Notes: generated by a model not told the origin, from the letters alone. Counted from the first letter of the stretch, positions 42,364-51,303 are shown. The stretch: DNA of 64,000 nt from Evansella vedderi (GCF_030813435.1 NZ_JAUSUG010000016.1:79613-143612), one strand, 5' to 3'. A program made the numbers and translations.

Positions 42364-42396
42364 GAGGATGTTCTCGGTTTGAGGACGTCCTTTTTC
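42364..42396 (+). terminator. Intrinsic terminator after two-component operon
   Basis: AGGATGTTCTC pairs with GAGGACGTCCT (G-U pairs), followed by TTTTTC, directly after the response-regulator stop. Confidence 0.85.
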
Positions 42397-42783
42397 ATAT
42401 TTGGGTGGATAAAACAATGATGCTACTACTATACTTTTTTAACATACCGATAAGAAAAGGATTAATAGATTTTAAGAAGAAGATGGTCTACGTTCCCCGG
42501 GATATTTGCCTTGAAGAAAAAAGGGGGGGTTACTGATATTTTTCCGTCTCTAATCGTACTTAGGTTATTGTTTAACTGGGATTACGGTCCCTTTACTTAA
42601 CTGGGACAAAAGCGTTTTATCAATGAGAAATCCGAACGGAGCATATAAATCGCTTCGGAAATATACTTCGCAATGGTATTGCATTGTTCGTAATTTCATT
42701 TAAACACTTTAGTTATGTCCCAGCCTCGTATTTTAAGGAGTAAGTACTATTATTGGAAAGTCGCCTATTTTGCTCCCCAGGTT
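42397..42783. other. Gap of about 390 bases without a supported gene
   Basis: All frames are broken by stops. Features seen are a G run (42520-42530) and a pair of CTGGGA/TCCCAG-like words (about 42575, 42608 and 42716) that may be remnants of a mobile element. Nothing can be identified. Confidence 0.3.
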
Positions 42784-43539
42784 TTAAGGGGTATGATGAA
42801 ATTGCTCTATCATAAACCTTAAAGCCTGATGAACTTCATTTAAATGTTCTTTTACCTTCGTTGTAAGGATGCTATATTGTTTTTTACCGAATTCCGTTAC
42901 CCCGTAACTCCGTTGTGAACGTGTTTCTTCATCCAGCCAAAAGCTTGACACCAATTCATCGTAATCCATCTCCCTAAGAACTTGATAAAAATATCCCTGA
43001 TTATTCACCCAGCCAAACCATAGACTCATATCCCTATACAAAGCCCCACCGTGAAGTGTCTTTTCATGGATTAGACGGTGTAATGTATACCAACGTATTA
43101 ACACTTTTACATTCACTATTTTACTTAAGTATCGTTTTTCGTGGTCGCTAAGGGAAACATCCAAGGTATGGACTGTTTGCGAGGAAATGGTCTTCCTCAT
43201 ATGATCCATAATCTTTATAAGTTTTTCCAGAGTGGGATAGATCGTTTTACGATACTCCTCTAAGAAGTGAGAACCATCATTACATAAGTAAAAAATCTTT
43301 TTTCTCCCTTGTTTTTGATACTCAATCAGACCAGTTTTTTGTAATTCTTCTATGGTTTTATATACATAGGTTCTTGAACGTGTTTGACTAGTTTGATCTT
43401 TCCTAGATTTTTCAGAAACAACTCGATAAATAGCTGCGGCATGGGTAGGTGCTTGGTTAATAATCTGTAAGATGATAAGGTGCAAAACATCTCTCTGGGT
43501 TAGTCCAATCTTATTTAGTGAACTAGAAGTTGCTGTCAT
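42784..43539 (-). CDS. PadR-like transcriptional regulator with two winged-helix parts
   Basis: This 251-residue protein has an N-terminal winged helix (about 12-95: LTQRDVLHLIILQIINQAPTHAAAIYRVV and TYVYKTIEELQKTGLIEYQKQGRKKIF) that fits the PadR fold. A second PadR-like region follows (about 140-240: LHGGALYRDMSLWFGW, YFYQVLREMDYDELV, RSYGVTEFGKKQY). Ordinary PadR proteins are 100-180 residues, so this looks like a tandem. The gene is divergent from the CarD-like gene 230 bases away. Ligand and target are unknown. Confidence 0.75.
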   Translation of the reverse strand: MTATSSSLNKIGLTQRDVLHLIILQIINQAPTHAAAIYRVVSEKSRKDQTSQTRSRTYVYKTIEELQKTGLIEYQKQGRKKIFYLCNDGSHFLEEYRKTIYPTLEKLIKIMDHMRKTISSQTVHTLDVSLSDHEKRYLSKIVNVKVLIRWYTLHRLIHEKTLHGGALYRDMSLWFGWVNNQGYFYQVLREMDYDELVSSFWLDEETRSQRSYGVTEFGKKQYSILTTKVKEHLNEVHQALRFMIEQFHHTP

Positions 43540-43719
43540 TGACTCACCATCCTTTAAAAATATAATTACGTCTATATTTTAACACAATTTTAATGTACCT
43601 TTAGCAAGTATTATGTTATCATCAATATATGTACTTACATTCCAATATTTAACATAAAAAACCAATATGTATCGGGAAATTTTAAAAAATAGCCATTAAG
43701 TATAAAGGGGGTGATTACC

Positions 43720-43776
43720 TTGCAGAGTTCCAAATGTTCTCTCAAAAAAATATGGGAGGGGAGCTTTATTGTTTAA
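43720..43776 (+). CDS. Possible 18-codon leader ORF overlapping carD-like start
   Basis: AAAGGGGGTG is followed 7 bases later by TTG (43720). The frame runs 18 codons and ends with TAA at 43774-43776, overlapping the TTG start of the next gene (43769). This layout is typical of translational coupling by a leader peptide. It is too short for homology. Confidence 0.35.
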   Translation: MQSSKCSLKKIWEGSFIV

Positions 43777-44263
43777 CATTGGTGATCAAGTGGTTTATCC
43801 ACCATATGGTGCTGGATATATTTTGAGTATTGAAGAGAAGCGTTTTATAGATAAGAAGGAAATGTATCATGTGATTGAATTGCTATGTGAAGATTTAAGT
43901 GTTTTCGTTCCCTCAAAACAACTTTCAAGCAAAAATATACGGTTTGCGTTAGGTATACAGGGAATGAAAAATGAACTGTCTACCATTAATGTTAAGGAGT
44001 ATAACCTTTCTGTACATCCAATAAATAAGAAAGTTAACTACTACGAAAAAATTCTTTTAACAGGATCTATTAAATCAACATTTGGCATTATGGCAGCGAT
44101 ACTTCAAAAAAAGAGAAGGGAACGCCTTAATCAAACGGAACGTGAATTATATACTAAGTTTTACAATTTTCTTTTAAGTGAAATTATCGTTACTGAAAAG
44201 GTTAATCAACAAAAAGCTGAAACTTTACTCGATAAATTATTGATAGAGCTTTTAAATCAATGA
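43769..44263 (+). CDS. CarD/CdnL-like RNA polymerase-interacting protein
   Basis: This 164-residue cytoplasmic protein has an N-terminal CarD/TRCF RNA polymerase-interaction domain (about 1-60): MFNIGDQVVYPPYGAGYILSIEEK is the usual Tudor-like start (compare FxxGDxVVYPxHGxG). A helical C-terminal part follows (about 65-164), rich in Lys/Glu, where CarD proteins contact promoter DNA. Such proteins bind the beta subunit and stabilise open complexes. The TTG start lies after GGGAGGGGAG. The next substantial gene encodes a Gre-like protein, another polymerase-binding family. Confidence 0.85.
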   Translation: MFNIGDQVVYPPYGAGYILSIEEKRFIDKKEMYHVIELLCEDLSVFVPSKQLSSKNIRFALGIQGMKNELSTINVKEYNLSVHPINKKVNYYEKILLTGSIKSTFGIMAAILQKKRRERLNQTERELYTKFYNFLLSEIIVTEKVNQQKAETLLDKLLIELLNQ

Positions 44264-44307
44264 AAACGAGTTATAAAACTATCTCCTTTGAAAGGGGCTT
44301 TTTTATT

Positions 44308-44457
44308 ATGAAAGATCAAGATTGGATAACATGGCAAAAGAAAGTGATATTTGACGAATATGCTAAACCAAGCCTTGAAAAAGATGAGCAGGGCGATGAA
44401 AAAAAAGAGGATAGCAATAATAGGAATGAATCTGTTCGTATGAACCCCCCTCTTTAA
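44308..44457 (+). CDS. Hypothetical small acidic-tailed protein
   Basis: The ATG at 44308 follows GAAAGGGGC by 12 bases. It encodes 49 residues: MKDQDWITWQKKVIFDEYAK, then a highly charged Glu/Lys/Asp tail. It lies between the CarD-like and Gre-like genes and could be a small accessory protein. An in-frame ATG at 44260 overlaps the previous stop (ATGA) and would give 65 residues. No family is recognised. Confidence 0.45.
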   Translation: MKDQDWITWQKKVIFDEYAKPSLEKDEQGDEKKEDSNNRNESVRMNPPL

Positions 44458-44477
44458 TAGGAAAGGTGGTAAAAAGA

Positions 44478-44540
44478 ATGAAGCTAAGAGCACTTGATAT
44501 TCAGATAATTCAAAAAGGAGTAATATTCAATGATCCTTAG
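44478..44540 (+). CDS. Possible 20-residue leader ORF overlapping gre-like start
   Basis: GAAAGGTGG precedes ATG 44478; the frame ends at TAG 44538-44540, 11 bases inside the following gene. Like 43720-43776 it would couple translation of a polymerase-binding protein to a leader peptide. Confidence 0.35.
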   Translation: MKLRALDIQIIQKGVIFNDP

Positions 44541-44979
44541 AAAAGCTGTTATGGAGATATGGCTAAAGAAACGTATCGATTATCAACTTGAATACTTTGT
44601 AAATAACAAGAAACAAATAGTTTCTGAGTTATCTAGAAATAGTAACAATAATTCTGACTGGGAACCAGAACAATTTATAGATCAATATAGGGAGAGATTA
44701 ACGACCTTAAAAGAAATAGAGTTAGATCAATTTCCGTCCCTGCCTTTTGTAATCATAAACAGTAGAGTTACTCTTTATCAACCAACAAAAAACGATACTA
44801 TGGGAATAACGATTTGTTTCCCTGAAGAAGAGAACGTCGAGTTTGGGTTGTATTCTTATCTCTCTCCGTTTGGGAAAAAACTATTATTAAAGGAAGTCGG
44901 TGCCGTTATTTATGGTGAAATAAATAATGAATCCAGGGAAGTGACGATTGAGAATATTGAATATAGTTCTAGCTACTAA
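44530..44979 (+). CDS. GreA/GreB-like (Rnk-type) protein
   Basis: This 149-residue protein has an N-terminal helical part (about 1-65) and a C-terminal domain (about 75-145) with VTLYQPTKNDTMGITICFPEE, LSPFGKKLLLKEVGAVI and EVTIENIEY. The LSPxGxxLLxxxVG core is the signature of the GreA/GreB C-terminal FKBP-like domain that docks at the polymerase secondary channel. The acidic tip residues of the Gre coiled coil are not obvious, so it may bind without transcript cleavage activity. AAAAGGAG precedes the ATG. Confidence 0.72.
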   Translation: MILRKAVMEIWLKKRIDYQLEYFVNNKKQIVSELSRNSNNNSDWEPEQFIDQYRERLTTLKEIELDQFPSLPFVIINSRVTLYQPTKNDTMGITICFPEEENVEFGLYSYLSPFGKKLLLKEVGAVIYGEINNESREVTIENIEYSSSY

Positions 44980-45055
44980 AAAAGGTTAACGTTATCTACG
45001 CAGTAGTTCGAGCTAAATAGGTGAATATTTTAGCAGCGTATTCTATGTATTGTAT

Positions 45056-45086
45056 AAGGAAGACGCTGCCTTCCTTTTTGCTTTTT
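45056..45086 (+). terminator. Terminator with loop complementary to upstream sequence
   Basis: AAGGAAG (45056-45062) pairs with CTTCCTT (45070-45076) followed by TTTGCTTTTTT. The 7-nt loop ACGCTGC is exactly complementary to GCAGCGT at 45033-45039, so an alternative hairpin or a pseudoknot is possible. It lies between the gre-like gene and ctaA. Confidence 0.7.
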
Positions 45087-45169
45087 TACAAAATAAGCAT
45101 AAATAAACTTAAAGTACCCTCTAAGGGGGAGAAATAATTAGTTAGGAAGAGTAGAAAGTCGGTGAAGTT

Positions 45170-46072
45170 ATGAATAACGTATACTTAAAAATTTTTGGAA
45201 TAGTAACCACAATCGGTATGATAATCGTTCTGATTCAAGGTGTTTTAGTTACCCAAACTGGATCAGGGGATGCCTGTGGTGCAGAATGGCCATTATGTTT
45301 AGGACAGGTCTTTCCTGAATCTCCCACTGTTCAAACAATGATAGAATACACCCATCGTGTTGTATCTGGTTTGTTAGGAATAATGGTTATCATCCTATCT
45401 ATTTGGAGCTGGAAAAGGCTATCACATATTAGAGAAACAAAGTTTTTCGCTGTACTTGCGGTGGCTTTTATAGTATTTCAAGGATTACTAGGTGCAGCAG
45501 CAGTAGTGTGGGGACAATCGAGTGCAGTAATGGCGCTACACTTTGGTTTTTCCCTTATTTCTTTTGCTAGTGTTATGCTTCTAAGTTTATTGGCGTTTGA
45601 AGAGGACAAGTCCCAAGCTTTCGACAAACCTTCTTTGCCAGCTTCATTAAGAAATTATATTTACTTTGTCCTTTGCTATCTCTATATTGTAGTTTACACA
45701 GGTGCATTAGTTAAACATACGAATTCCAGCGCAGCTTGCTCAGGGTGGCCCCTTTGTAATGGTCAATGGATACCACCATTGGAAGGGCGGGTAGCCGTTC
45801 AGTTTGGACACAGGGCTGCAGCTTCTTTGTTGTTCTTTGCCATTCTCATTCTGTTTATTTGGGTAGTCCGCCACTATAAACAGCAAAAAAGTATTTATTA
45901 TAGCAGCTTAGTAAGTCTTTTATTTGTAACGATTCAAGTAATTAGTGGAGCAGTTGTTGTATTTACAGGATTTTCCCTAGCTACGACGATGTTTCATGCC
46001 GTTTTTGCAAGTATGCTCTTTGGTATCTTAAGTTACACAGCATTATTAGCTTATCGATCGAAGCAAATCTAG
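45170..46072 (+). CDS. ctaA: Heme A synthase
   Basis: This 300-residue membrane enzyme converts heme O to heme A for cytochrome aa3-type oxidases. It has eight transmembrane helices. Heme-ligand histidines are visible in YTHRVVSGLLG, ALHFGFS, FGHRAAASLL and MFHAVFA, and the cysteine pair in SGDACGAEWPLC and AACSGWPLC is typical of Bacillus CtaA. The ATG follows a modest site (GTCGGTGAAG). It is followed by a truncated paralogue. Confidence 0.95.
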   Translation: MNNVYLKIFGIVTTIGMIIVLIQGVLVTQTGSGDACGAEWPLCLGQVFPESPTVQTMIEYTHRVVSGLLGIMVIILSIWSWKRLSHIRETKFFAVLAVAFIVFQGLLGAAAVVWGQSSAVMALHFGFSLISFASVMLLSLLAFEEDKSQAFDKPSLPASLRNYIYFVLCYLYIVVYTGALVKHTNSSAACSGWPLCNGQWIPPLEGRVAVQFGHRAAASLLFFAILILFIWVVRHYKQQKSIYYSSLVSLLFVTIQVISGAVVVFTGFSLATTMFHAVFASMLFGILSYTALLAYRSKQI

Positions 46073-46241
46073 GATTAGAATTAGCTTCGGATCATAAGCC
46101 AACAGCGGTTTCCTTTACAGTCTGTAATGGAAACCGTGCTCATTACAAATTCCATTTTATGAAACCTTAAATTCAAATTACTGAATATTTGCAAATCAAA
46201 CGGTTGAGATCTAATTATAATCTGAGAAAGACGGTGAAGAG

Positions 46242-46532
46242 GTGAACAATTATTATTTAAAGTTATTTGGTGTGTTAACTACTTTATGCATGATAGTTGT
46301 TTTCATTCAAAGTTTCTTAGTATCACAAGCTCATTCAATAACTATTTTTAGTAATGAAGGGCCTTTTGCATCTATCCATCGTTTGTCTGAATCAGCAAAC
46401 AACCTTCGATGGATGGCATATACTCAACGTCTCGGTTCAGGCTTGTTAATATTAATGGTTGCTATTCTATCTGTTTGGAGTTGGAAAGCACTTAGGAAAC
46501 AGTTAATTTGGAGGGGTACTATAAATGTATAA
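46242..46532 (+). CDS. Truncated CtaA paralogue (two-helix membrane protein)
   Basis: This 96-residue protein aligns with the first third of the adjacent CtaA: MNNYYLKLFGVLTTLCMIVVFIQ matches its first helix and RLGSGLLILMVAILSVWSWKAL its second. The cysteine pair is gone and the heme-ligand His of YTHR is Gln (YTQR), so it cannot work as heme A synthase. GTG at 46242 follows GGTGAAGAGG. Its end overlaps the start of a histidine kinase gene by 8 bases, so it is translated together with that kinase. It could be a decaying duplicate or a membrane partner. Confidence 0.7.
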   Translation: MNNYYLKLFGVLTTLCMIVVFIQSFLVSQAHSITIFSNEGPFASIHRLSESANNLRWMAYTQRLGSGLLILMVAILSVWSWKALRKQLIWRGTINV

Positions 46533-47598
46533 AGAATTAAATTACGTAAATGAAAAGTTAGATATGATTCGGGTATTAGAAAATATCAACGAACCTTGTC
46601 TCTTTCTAAACAATAAATGGAAGATTGAGTTTATAAATGATGAAGCTGAAACGTTTTACAAGGAACAAAACAGTAGAAATCGATGGTTGAGAGAAGAACT
46701 TTTGGGGACAAATTTTTGGGATGTTTTTTCAGACTATGTGGACACAATGGAGTATAAGTTAATTCATGAAGCTTATAAAGAGAAACAAATAAAAGAATTT
46801 AAATTTCTAACAAAATACTCCAAACGATGGATTAAAGTAAAGGTAATACCTAATGCACATGGGGTAGTTATTCTGTTCCATGATTTGACTTTAGGGGAAG
46901 AAACAGAAAAACAAAGAATATTTTATGAAAAGTTAAATGCTATTAGAGAAATGGCTGCTGGAGTTGCCCATGAAATTAGAAATCCAATTACAACAGTTAA
47001 AGGATTTTTACAAATCCTTGAACAAAATGAAGGAAATGAAAAGTACAAAGATATATATAAGCTACTGATTGATGAAATTAATCGTGTAAATGGACTGATT
47101 ACTGAATTTCTTGATATTTCCAAAGACAAATCCAATAAAAAGGAACACCAGGATTTAAATGAGATTATTTCGACCCTATTTCCTTTAATTGAAACACGAG
47201 CTATAAAAGAGGGGAAACTTGTTGAATTGCAATTAAGTGAAATTTCCAAGTTATTTGTAGATAAAAATGAAATTAGGCAGTTGCTGCTAAACTTAATTAA
47301 TAATGCTTTAGATGCTATCGTTGCTAAGAAATCCGTAAAAGTCAGTACATATGAAGAACATAATGAAATTATCTTATCTATTGCTGACGAAGGAAGTGGG
47401 ATACCTCCTCATTTAATTGGAAGTATAGAAAATTTTTTTTTCACTACAAAAGAGGAGGGAACCGGTTTGGGTCTACCTATCTGTTTTTCTATTGCTAAAA
47501 GGAACAATGGTAGAATAGATTATCTTTCAAGCTCCAAAGGAACAACGTTTAATGTATATTTTCTGAAAACTCTTAAAAATGGTAGTCCAAGTGAGTAG
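46525..47598 (+). CDS. Soluble PAS-domain histidine kinase (orphan)
   Basis: This 357-residue cytoplasmic kinase has no transmembrane helix. A PAS domain (about 15-125; PCLFLNNKWKIEFINDEAE) is followed by HisKA with GVAHEIRNPITTVKGFLQ (His149) and HATPase (about 240-350: LLNLINNALDAI, ADEGSGIPP, GTGLGLPICFSIA). It resembles the sporulation kinases KinA/KinE, and no response regulator is adjacent. It may feed a phosphorelay. GGAGGGG lies 9 bases before the ATG, inside the truncated ctaA-like gene. Confidence 0.88.
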   Translation: MYKELNYVNEKLDMIRVLENINEPCLFLNNKWKIEFINDEAETFYKEQNSRNRWLREELLGTNFWDVFSDYVDTMEYKLIHEAYKEKQIKEFKFLTKYSKRWIKVKVIPNAHGVVILFHDLTLGEETEKQRIFYEKLNAIREMAAGVAHEIRNPITTVKGFLQILEQNEGNEKYKDIYKLLIDEINRVNGLITEFLDISKDKSNKKEHQDLNEIISTLFPLIETRAIKEGKLVELQLSEISKLFVDKNEIRQLLLNLINNALDAIVAKKSVKVSTYEEHNEIILSIADEGSGIPPHLIGSIENFFFTTKEEGTGLGLPICFSIAKRNNGRIDYLSSSKGTTFNVYFLKTLKNGSPSE

Positions 47599-47784
47599 TG
47601 AACCAACAGAAATGAGATGTTAGGACAATTAGCTTGGTTAAAAAAAACGAAGTAATGATAAAGGTAGATCCGAGGTCCTATCCAAATTATTTTTTAATTG
47701 TTAATGTATTAAAAACCTCCTTGTGGGAAAAAGTGGTAATGTTATTTACTAACATACTACTTTTTGTAAAAGGAGAAACAAGGA

Positions 47785-48507
47785 ATGGATTTTTGGACTG
47801 GAACAGAGGATTTACCGATTTACGGATTCTTGATACGTGCTTTAATTGTTTATGTTTACATATTTTGTGTTATTAAAATACTAGGACAACGATCAATGGT
47901 TTCGTTTCATCCCATTGATTTTATTTTTGCTGTTATTATTGGTGATGTTGTTGGAGAGCCCTTGTCCAGTGGAGAAATTCCCTTAGGCGGACCATTAGCG
48001 GCGGCATCACTGATTGCTGGTATTCATCTTGGACTTACCTATTTAGGTTTAAAAAGTCCGTGGATTCGTCGTGTGGTAGAGGCGGAACCTATTATTATTG
48101 TAAATAAGGGGCAAATCTTAGTAGAACAATTACGGAAGTCAAAGCTAACGGTAGAGGCATTGATGATGGATTTGCGTTTAAACCAAGTTAGTGATTTGAC
48201 AGAAGTTGATTATGCTATATTAGAGCCAAATGGACAAATCAGTGTCATTAAAAAATCTAAATATGATTCTCTTACCCCAGATGATATGAACATAACGCCA
48301 GTGGAGAAAGGGTATCCATCCGTCTTAATATTAGATGGAAAAGTGAATAAAACAAATTTGGAAAAAGTAGGTCATACTATGCAATGGTTAGAAATACAAG
48401 TAAAGCAACGGGGCTTTGAAACTATTGACCAAGTTTTTTTATTTACAGTTGATGAAAGAAGCGGTAAAATCTTTGTGAATGGAAGATCGAAGGTTATGGA
48501 TAACTAA
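47785..48507 (+). CDS. DUF421 family membrane protein (YetF/YdfS-like)
   Basis: This 240-residue protein has three transmembrane helices (about 15-90) with the family signature LGQRSMVSFHPIDFIFAVIIGDVVGEPL. DUF421 soluble domains follow (about 95-235), with EAEPIIIVNKGQILVEQLRKSKLT and VDYAILEPNGQISVIKK. Such proteins occur in spore formers and some are spore membrane or germination-related. AAAAGGAG precedes the ATG. It has its own terminator. Confidence 0.9.
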   Translation: MDFWTGTEDLPIYGFLIRALIVYVYIFCVIKILGQRSMVSFHPIDFIFAVIIGDVVGEPLSSGEIPLGGPLAAASLIAGIHLGLTYLGLKSPWIRRVVEAEPIIIVNKGQILVEQLRKSKLTVEALMMDLRLNQVSDLTEVDYAILEPNGQISVIKKSKYDSLTPDDMNITPVEKGYPSVLILDGKVNKTNLEKVGHTMQWLEIQVKQRGFETIDQVFLFTVDERSGKIFVNGRSKVMDN

Positions 48508-48531
48508 TAATGAAGCGGTTCACAGAGGGAT

Positions 48532-48577
48532 AAAAGCCCGGGAGATTACTGTAAAAGTGCTCCCCCAGGCTTTTTTT
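48532..48577 (+). terminator. Intrinsic terminator after DUF421 gene
   Basis: AAAGCCCGGGAG and CTCCCCCAGGCTTT form an imperfect stem, followed by seven T in total. Confidence 0.8.
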
Positions 48578-48819
48578 ATTTGTCATAAAACGAAATAGGA
48601 GGCAATTCAATGGCTTTACTATTATGTTTCCAATTACATTAGGAAGCGGCTATTCATTAAGTATCTCGTATTAAATAGGATGGTTGGTATGTGTATTGCA
48701 TGACATCATCGAAAAATCTTCAGTTTTAACTTTATTTAATATATAATTAAATTTAAGAATATTTAGAAAATATAATGTATTTTGATGTGTAAACTGTTAC
48801 TTACTGAAGGTGGGAAAGT
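48578..48819. other. Promoter region of the membrane AraC-type regulator
   Basis: No coding frame is supported. The last 100 bases are very AT-rich (TTTAATATATAATTAAATTT around 48732) and probably contain the promoter, but no clear -35/-10 pair can be chosen. Confidence 0.35.
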
Positions 48820-51072
48820 ATGCAAAATTTAAGAGGTAAATATTTTTTAAAAATATTATTCTTAATTGGGGTTAGTATGATCTTAATTGTTTTTGGTACA
48901 TCAATAATTATATATAAAACTGCTAATGAACATATTGATAAACAATCCATAGAGTTAAATCTCGAGGTACTATCTCATATTATGGAAAGTTTGGAAAAAG
49001 AACTTAACTTTATAGAGAAGGGAACATCTGAGTTAACAGTTAATCGTAATATAATACAAGCTCTTTATAATAAAAATTTACAAAATGAATATGATAAAAT
49101 CATTCCACTTAACGAAAAGTTAATTGCAACTACGTTAATTCTAAACAATGTTTATAGTGTTGATTTATATTTACCTAACTCAGAACTTTTTATTTCCAGT
49201 GCTAATGGAGCAAGGTCATTTAATAATATGACCGAACAAAATAAGGAAATTTTTCGTAGTATACAATCACTAAGGCGACCCCATTGGTCATTTAATAGTC
49301 CACGTACTAATTTAAATGTTATTTCCTTTTTTCAACCACTTCCCCTGGAATCAAATTTCCCTCAGGGGTATTTTGCTATTCATGTACATGAGTCAACCTT
49401 TTTACAAGTTTTAGAAGAAGCACATTTTTCTGATCTAGGAGATTTTTATATCATTCGTAGAAACGGAAAAATTGTCTTACATAATAATAGAAACTTAATT
49501 AATGAGTATAAGCAATTTGATTCTGAAATTAGTAACCTTTTATTGAGTGGACCAAGGATCGGTTATCATATAAGTCCATCAGAGGATAATGTATTATTAT
49601 TTGGGAAAATGGAATATAGTGATTGGATTTTAATATTTGATATGCCATATTCTTCACTAAACAATGCTAAAAATAGTCTAGCATACAACGTCATGATTAT
49701 TTCTGGAATTTGTTTATCATTATCTTTATTTATCACATACTTTATATCGGTTAGTTTACATTTTCCTCTAAAAAAACGATTGGTTTATCAAAAAATACCT
49801 AAAGATAATCTTTTTTACCAAGAATGGGATTCTCTTGATGATGCACACAATGAGGTTAAAGCAAAGTTGAGTGAGCTAAAGACAAAAATTGAAAATGATC
49901 ATCAAAGGTTATTGGAAGCATTCTTTATCAGGTTGTTATTTGGGTCTGAGGATTTTGTATCAAGCGGCGAATACTCTATACAATTTTTGGAACAAATAAA
50001 AAATACGTATCCTGTGGTCATAGTCATAGAAGTAGAAAAAGTATTACAGGAGAAGGCATTAGATACGAATGTCATGCTTTTAGAAGTAAGATCTATTTGT
50101 AGGGATGTTTGTAATCAATTTCATGTAAAAGTAACATGTATCCCTTTAAATGCATCATCTCAGTTTGCACTTATTTTATCCTTTGTTGACTATATAAACG
50201 ATAAGGAAATGAAAATTTTACTAAGGAATATAACAGAAAGGTTACACCAAACCTTACAAACTGAACTTCAGCTGCAACTTTCTATTGGAATGGGGATTAT
50301 TAAAAGCAAACCAGAGTACTTAAAGCACTCATATGTAGAAGCAATTGAAGCTTTAAAATTTAGAATAACAAAAGGAAGTAACCAAATTATAAGTTTTGAT
50401 GAACTACGATATACAGATCCCTTACAATATCCTTATTCCTTAGAAGAACAGATGATAAAAGAGTTAAGAAATGACAATTTAAGCTTATTGTTGAATCATT
50501 TTGATCATTTTGTTGAGAATATTCAAAACCAACATTGTTCACCTGCTAGTGTTTATCATGCATTTATCATGTTATATACATCCTTATATAGAGTAGTGGA
50601 TGAGAACAATGGGGATGGATTTTCGGTATTAACAATATTTCAAACGGATTTACAGCAAAAATCAAGTATTAAAGAGATAAAAAAGTGGTTTAAACGTGAT
50701 ATTCTCCCTGTATTTTTAGAAAAGGTTAATTTAATGAATGAAAATAGAAGTGGTAAAACAATACAAATGGTAATGGATTATCTAAATGAAAATGTATCTG
50801 AAACGCATACATTGACGTCTGTTGCAGAGAAATTTGATCTTAATGCAAGCTATTTAAGTAGATTATTTAAACAATCTACAGGGAAAAGTTTTTTGCAGTA
50901 TTTATCATCACTTAAAATTCGTTTTGCAAAAAAATTATTAATAGAAACCAATTTGTCTGTGGGTGAAATTGCAGAAAAAGTTGGCTATACAGAGCGAACT
51001 TTTGGAAGAGTTTTCAAAAATTTAACCAACTCAACGCCGACAAATTATAGAATGAAGCATCAAAAAACGTAA
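48820..51072 (+). CDS. Membrane-bound AraC-family regulator with extracellular sensor domain
   Basis: This 750-residue regulator has transmembrane helix 1 at about residues 10-32, an extracellular Cache-like domain (about 33-285), helix 2 at about 288-310, and a cytoplasmic region with GGDEF-like features (about 370-530). The C-terminal AraC helix-turn-helix pair covers about 650-748 (TSVAEKFDLNASYLSRLFKQSTGKSF; SVGEIAEKVGYTERTFGRVFKN). It belongs to the YtdP/YesN-like membrane AraC group that senses an outside ligand and switches on an adjacent uptake operon. The peptide-uptake operon starts 256 bases downstream in the same direction. AAGGTGGG precedes the ATG. Confidence 0.88.
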   Translation: MQNLRGKYFLKILFLIGVSMILIVFGTSIIIYKTANEHIDKQSIELNLEVLSHIMESLEKELNFIEKGTSELTVNRNIIQALYNKNLQNEYDKIIPLNEKLIATTLILNNVYSVDLYLPNSELFISSANGARSFNNMTEQNKEIFRSIQSLRRPHWSFNSPRTNLNVISFFQPLPLESNFPQGYFAIHVHESTFLQVLEEAHFSDLGDFYIIRRNGKIVLHNNRNLINEYKQFDSEISNLLLSGPRIGYHISPSEDNVLLFGKMEYSDWILIFDMPYSSLNNAKNSLAYNVMIISGICLSLSLFITYFISVSLHFPLKKRLVYQKIPKDNLFYQEWDSLDDAHNEVKAKLSELKTKIENDHQRLLEAFFIRLLFGSEDFVSSGEYSIQFLEQIKNTYPVVIVIEVEKVLQEKALDTNVMLLEVRSICRDVCNQFHVKVTCIPLNASSQFALILSFVDYINDKEMKILLRNITERLHQTLQTELQLQLSIGMGIIKSKPEYLKHSYVEAIEALKFRITKGSNQIISFDELRYTDPLQYPYSLEEQMIKELRNDNLSLLLNHFDHFVENIQNQHCSPASVYHAFIMLYTSLYRVVDENNGDGFSVLTIFQTDLQQKSSIKEIKKWFKRDILPVFLEKVNLMNENRSGKTIQMVMDYLNENVSETHTLTSVAEKFDLNASYLSRLFKQSTGKSFLQYLSSLKIRFAKKLLIETNLSVGEIAEKVGYTERTFGRVFKNLTNSTPTNYRMKHQKT

Positions 51073-51106
51073 TAAAAGAATTTATAAAAGTGATCCAATA
51101 TGGTGA

Positions 51107-51137
51107 AATGACGGTTTTTGAAACCGTCATTTTTTTA
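51107..51137 (+). terminator. Intrinsic terminator after AraC-type regulator gene
   Basis: Perfect 11-bp stem AATGACGGTTT / AAACCGTCATT with a 3-nt loop and a run of T. It separates the regulator from the operon that follows. Confidence 0.92.
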
Positions 51138-51251
51138 GGTCGAATAACTCAAGGGTAAAAAATTGACCTAAGTAAACCTTTTATAACCATTGATATGTAC
51201 GTTTTTTCTAAAATTGAGGGAATAATTTTTTTCTTTCTAAATTATTGTCAG

Positions 51252-51303
51252 TTGATTGATTATTCTGAATTTTTATAAGATAAATACACAAGCGGTACCG
51301 TTT
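51252..51303 (+). promoter_or_regulatory. Promoter and palindromic operator of peptide-use operon
   Basis: TTGATT (51252-51257) and TAAGAT (51276-51281) are 18 bases apart. Just downstream, AAGCGGTACCGTTT (51290-51303) is a near-perfect 14-base palindrome that would overlap the transcription start, a typical repressor site. Confidence 0.55.
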
